10,671 nucleotides of DNA from Acanthamoeba sp. SK_2022b (Eukaryota > Discosea > Longamoebia > Acanthamoebidae), in assembly GCA_027943245.1 (NCBI GenBank), contig JANDJZ010001045.1, positions 1-10,671 on the forward strand, in the 5' to 3' direction. The translations under genes were made by a program, and so were the position numbers. The notes beneath the pieces were generated by a model, which was not told where the DNA came from, searched no databases, and saw only the letters and a program-made list of their open reading frames with translations. This document shows, one piece after another, positions 8,060 through 10,671 of this stretch; positions within the stretch are counted from its first letter, which is position 1; each line of letters begins with the position of its first letter.

Positions 8060-8312
8060 GCAAAGCTCTACAAGCACGCGTGTAGCGATCGATAACCCCA
8101 ATAAAAAGGCAAAATGCAAAGTATTCAACCATCGCGCCCACCAAAGGTGAGCCCAGCCAACCTTCCTTTGCTCAACAAGGAGAGCCACCAACTGCCACTT
8201 CGTAATGCAAGCGTAGTGAGGGGCCTGGTGATTCGTAATACTTGGAAAAGCTCGGCGAGAGCTTACCCTTTTTTGCACCTTTTCAACCAGCAGAAAGAAG
8301 CCGGAAGTTGAG
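8060..8312 (+). other. Intergenic region: 3' UTR of the PARP gene and upstream region of the regulator
   Basis: This 253-nt stretch contains the polyadenylation signal at 8100-8105. I see no RNA gene and no clear TATA box. An ATG at 8114 begins eleven codons followed by a GT at 8147; this could be an alternative first exon of the downstream gene, spliced to 8334 in frame (phase 0). Confidence 0.6.
8100..8105 (+). terminator. AATAAA polyadenylation signal
   Basis: A canonical AATAAA hexamer lies 41 bases after the PARP stop codon. The spacing fits a short 3' UTR. If the ATG at 8114 were used by the next gene, the two transcription units would nearly touch or overlap here. Confidence 0.7.
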
Positions 8313-9688
8313 ATGATGCCCGCAACACTGCAGACAGAACAAGCGTGTTGTTCTTGCCGCCAGGCGCACGCCCTCTGTGATCGGTTCTCTCGCCCCCACA
8401 ACCTTTTTTCTTTTTTTTTTATTCAAAAAAATAAACAAAAAATATCTATCCATGCCAAGGTGCTCCACCGAGGCCTTTGTAGAAGGCTAACGCTTTGCAC
8501 ACAGGAAACAGCCTTGCGGGCGCTGTGTGCAGTTGGCCCAGGGCGAGACCTGTCGACCTTCGCCTGCGCGCAAGCGGGGCCGCCCGCCCAAGCCGACCAC
8601 CACCCAACCCACAGCAACTCCACGCCAGCACGCGTCATCGCCGCAGATCATGTTGCCGCACGGAGCCACCCATCGCGTGTCCGTTGCGTTGCCACCGCCG
8701 CTTCTGCCGCGACCATCCACACAGCCTCCCCGGCCTATCATCATCGGTTCTCCGTCATCATCTTCAGAGGAAGATGAAACCAAACCTGCCGAGCGACCGA
8801 AGGTGCCCACGCACGCACGCAACACACACGCGCACATTGAGTGTGTAGCTCACCACTTGATGTAGCGAAGCGCAGTGGACGGACAACACACTGTGGTCGG
8901 TGGAATGGCAAAGACGCTGCTCTCCATGCTGATCGACCAGGTCCGCGAGGTGAAGGAGGAGAACGGCCAGCTCCGAGACAAGGTGGCCAAGCTGCGGTCG
9001 CAGCGCAAGCGTAGCGCGCGGCAGATGCAGAGCGTGGAGCAGCGGCTGCTGGCCGTCGAGCAGTCCATGCAGGCCATGATGCACGCGCAGCAGGAGAGCG
9101 CAACGCAGATCGCGAGCCTGCTGGGCCTCCTCCAGCAAACGACGCTGCCACGTGTTGCCACGTCATCATCTCAGCAGTCGCCATTCAGCTCCTCCGTGGT
9201 CTCGTGCAACGTTGCCGGCGCGTCGACGCTGCCGCACCACATGAGCGCTTCGGCGGCCGGTGACGCGTGGCTGCCGCCATTTACCGCGCACGGCGCGGCG
9301 CTGCCGGGTCTTCGCTCGACCCTCGACCGCACGGCGCTCCTGCACGCGGCGCTGCCCCTCCTGCGCGCATACAATCCCAACCACTTGATCGTCTCCGACG
9401 TCAGGTAGCCCGCGCTGCCTCGCCCGCGTTCTGTGCGCGCGATCGCTTCATTGACCATCACACACACACTCACCCATGGCACACGCTGGCACACGCACAT
9501 GACACGCGCGCCAGCCAACCGTTTATGTTGCTGCGCTACCTGGAACACGAATTGCCGTCGGACATGGTCCCGCCCATCATCGAATTGGTCTCGCCGGCCG
9601 CCTCTGCGATCCTCTCCTACACTCACGTGCGTGGCCATCACGCTTGACAAGTTGCGGAATGTCAGGCATGTCCTGATGTCAGGCGCGT

Positions 9689-9773
<85 letters not shown>

Positions 9774-10037
9774 TGTGGCAAAACCACAGGAGGAGCTGGT
9801 GGGCAAGTCGATAACGAGCCTGGGCACAATAGATGTCGACACCAAGATCGACCTCTTCCAGGCGCTGCTCGTGCCGGCCCCGCCGCATGGCGTGGGCGAG
9901 CCCTATCGCTTTCGCCCTGTCATGCGAATCAAGAACCGCGAGCCCACGCGCATCGACGCGCTCATGCAATGTCTGTGGGTCGACTCTCGCGTACGCCACC
10001 TCTCGCTTGCCACCTACGCACGCATGCCCGCGTTGAG

Positions 10038-10112
<75 letters not shown>

Positions 10113-10507
10113 CGAGCTGGGGTTTGGTGTTGCTCCGCGAAGTGCTGGAAGAGGGCGTGTACATGCCACAGATGGGGAGCATGGCCGAGCTGATGCGGGA
10201 CCCCAGCGCCAAGGCACGCGTGTACACGAGGCTCGCTCGAATCAAGCAGCTCTCCCCCCAGGAGCCTGCCACGCAACCACAACAACAACCACAGGCGGCA
10301 GAGAGCCACCCGCCGTCCAGCCCGACGGCACGGACAACGGCGTGGCCGGTGGAGACGACGTCGTCGTCTCCGGGCGAGTCCGTGACGCCCCCGTTGCCGC
10401 AGCAGCCCCCGTCCCTGGACTTGGAGGAGGTCATGCGCACGCTGCAGTCGCCGGCACCGTCACCGCAGACCTGGCCGACCGACGACTACGAGCGATGGCT
10501 CCTTTGA
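8313..10507 (+). CDS. Zn2Cys6 transcription factor with AT-hook, coiled coil and PAS-like domain, 6 exons
   Basis: A predicted nuclear DNA-binding regulator; target genes are unknown. I join 8313-8383, 8505-8802, 8866-9404, 9515-9626, 9790-9990 and 10112-10507 (1617 nt, 538 residues plus TGA), with all junctions in frame. Joining the first two exons completes the cluster: Cys12, 15, 22, 28, 31 and 40, spaced C-x2-C-x6-C-x5-C-x2-C-x8-C. An AT-hook (KRGRPPK) follows at 47-53, then a P/T/S-rich linker with SSSSEEDE, a basic coiled coil at about 137-210, and a PAS-like region at about 325-425. The tail is Q/P/S-rich and ends DDYERWLL, possibly an activation segment. The layout recalls fungal ERT1/RDS2-type regulators, but I cannot assign orthology. 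ATG 8313 (or 8316) is chosen as the simplest start; an alternative first exon at 8114-8146 joined to 8334 is also in frame. Confidence 0.83.
8346..8553 (+). other. Zn2Cys6 binuclear cluster (split by intron 8384-8504)
   Basis: ACCSCRQAHALCDR is encoded up to 8383 and KQPCGRCVQLAQGETC from 8505; the Arg codon is split CG|G. The joined spacing of six Cys fits the fungal-type Gal4 cluster, including the typical CDRxxPCGRC core. The intron between them is T/A-rich and contains stops in frame. In this family two zinc ions are held by the six Cys, and the loop binds CGG-type half sites. Confidence 0.9.
8569..8592 (+). other. AT-hook motif next to the zinc cluster
   Basis: RKRGRPPK matches the AT-hook core (GRP flanked by basic residues) and begins five residues after the last cluster Cys. 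It could add minor-groove contacts beside the zinc-cluster site. Basic linkers are usual here in Gal4-type proteins, but a full GRP core is less so. Confidence 0.75.
8905..9132 (+). other. Coiled-coil region, probable dimerisation segment
   Basis: The segment MAKTLLSMLIDQVREVKEEN, then QLRDKVAKLRSQRKR and VEQRLLAVEQSMQAMM, shows regular hydrophobic spacing rich in Leu, Val, Met, Gln, Glu and Lys over about 75 residues without Pro. Zn2Cys6 factors normally dimerise through such a coil just after the DNA-binding cluster. Here a linker of about 95 residues lies between them, longer than usual. Confidence 0.8.
9691..9770. repeat. (GT)40 microsatellite in an intron
   Basis: Forty uninterrupted GT copies lie in intron 9627-9789 of the Zn2Cys6 gene. 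The acceptor ACCACAG follows about 19 bases later. Pure alternating GT of this length can adopt left-handed Z-DNA under supercoiling (known for such tracts) and is expected to vary in length between isolates. Confidence 0.95.
10041..10110. repeat. (CA)35 microsatellite abutting a splice acceptor
   Basis: Thirty-five CA copies run directly into the acceptor AG at 10110-10111 in intron 9991-10111. The next exon resumes in frame at 10112 (ASWGLVLLREV). No conventional pyrimidine tract is left, so the CA run itself must serve as the 3' splice-site context. Confidence 0.95.
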
Positions 10508-10671
10508 TTGGCGATTTTAAAAGACCGTGCTTGTGTTTACAACAATTAATTAATTAATTAATTAATTAATTAATGTTAAATACAATTTTCTGTACAGATA
10601 GTTTGTACGCGCGGTGAGTGGCCTCACTGCAAGACGCCGAATGAGGTTCTTGTAGAGACAGTGGAAGGGAG
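10508..10671. other. 3' flank with AATT-type microsatellite, no gene seen
   Basis: A tetranucleotide run (AATT/TTAA repeats, 10544-10574, about seven copies) starts 37 bases after the stop codon. No AATAAA was found. The remaining 97 bases are mixed in composition, and I see no coding exon or RNA gene that I can support; an upstream region of a further gene is possible. Confidence 0.7.

Larger units (their letters stand above)
9535..10170 (+). other. PAS-like sensor domain (three exons)
   Basis: After joining 9515-9626, 9790-9990 and 10112 onward, the protein reads IIELVSPAASAILSYTH then EELVGKSITSLGTID, which matches the PAS pattern of a strand, an N-P-A-like turn, a helix ending in Y, and E-E-L-V/I-G-K. 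Later strands include YRFRPVMRIKN and ASWGLVLLREVL. PAS-like folds are known in ERT1/RDS2-type Zn2Cys6 proteins. Any ligand is unknown. Confidence 0.7.

Noticed and set aside
8866..8876. Acceptors at 8869-8870 and 8874-8875 for the third exon of the regulator
   Set aside because: Both shift the frame; starting at 8876 hits an early stop, while 8866 continues into the coiled coil.

Overview
The window looks like nuclear DNA of a free-living protist with GC-rich exons, best guess an Acanthamoeba-like amoebozoan. Reasons: strongly G/C-ending codons, standard code, many short introns (63-169 nt, often AT-rich), GT-AG splice sites, short intergenic gaps, and a mix of an ankyrin-PARP and a Zn2Cys6 regulator. 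The organism is an inference; no rRNA or marker gene is present. Two genes lie head to tail on the + strand.

Region 1 (1-8059) is the 3' part of a very large gene. The window opens inside an intron carrying a (TG)38 microsatellite. I resolve 14 exons from about 163 to the stop at 8059, joined in one frame with every intron GT-AG: 163-699, 823-1539, 1651-1960, 2107-2217, 2322-4218, 4350-4488, 4572-4854, 5024-5505, 5639-6302, 6400-6515, 6622-6912, 6997-7133, 7281-7883, 7972-8059. The visible product is 2124 residues: about 25 or more ankyrin repeats broken up by acidic/basic disordered segments, then a WGR domain, a PARP helical regulatory domain, and a PARP catalytic domain with an intact H-Y-E triad. 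This is a PARP1/2-type catalytic half on an ankyrin scaffold, like nematode TANK-1/PME-5, and not a SAM-containing vertebrate tankyrase.

The most striking signal is in the small fourth exon (2107-2217). Read in the frame set by its neighbours, it encodes ARTKQTARK, identical to residues 1-9 of the mature histone H3 tail. The exon is 111 nt with phase 1 at both ends, so it could be included or skipped without changing the frame. Two other basic segments (near 1369-1407 and 2771-2803) look like weaker echoes of H3 tail motifs. Together these suggest a histone H3 mimic built into a chromatin-type ADP-ribosyltransferase.

Region 2 (8060-8312) is a short intergenic stretch with an AATAAA signal for the first gene and presumably the promoter of the second.

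Region 3 (8313-10507) is a six-exon gene for a 538-residue Zn2Cys6 transcription factor with an AT-hook, a coiled coil, a PAS-like domain and a Q/P/S-rich tail. Two of its introns are largely (GT)n or (CA)n. The last 164 bases hold an AATT-type microsatellite and no recognisable gene.

Both products are predicted to act in the nucleus on chromatin, but nothing in the sequence shows that they work together.
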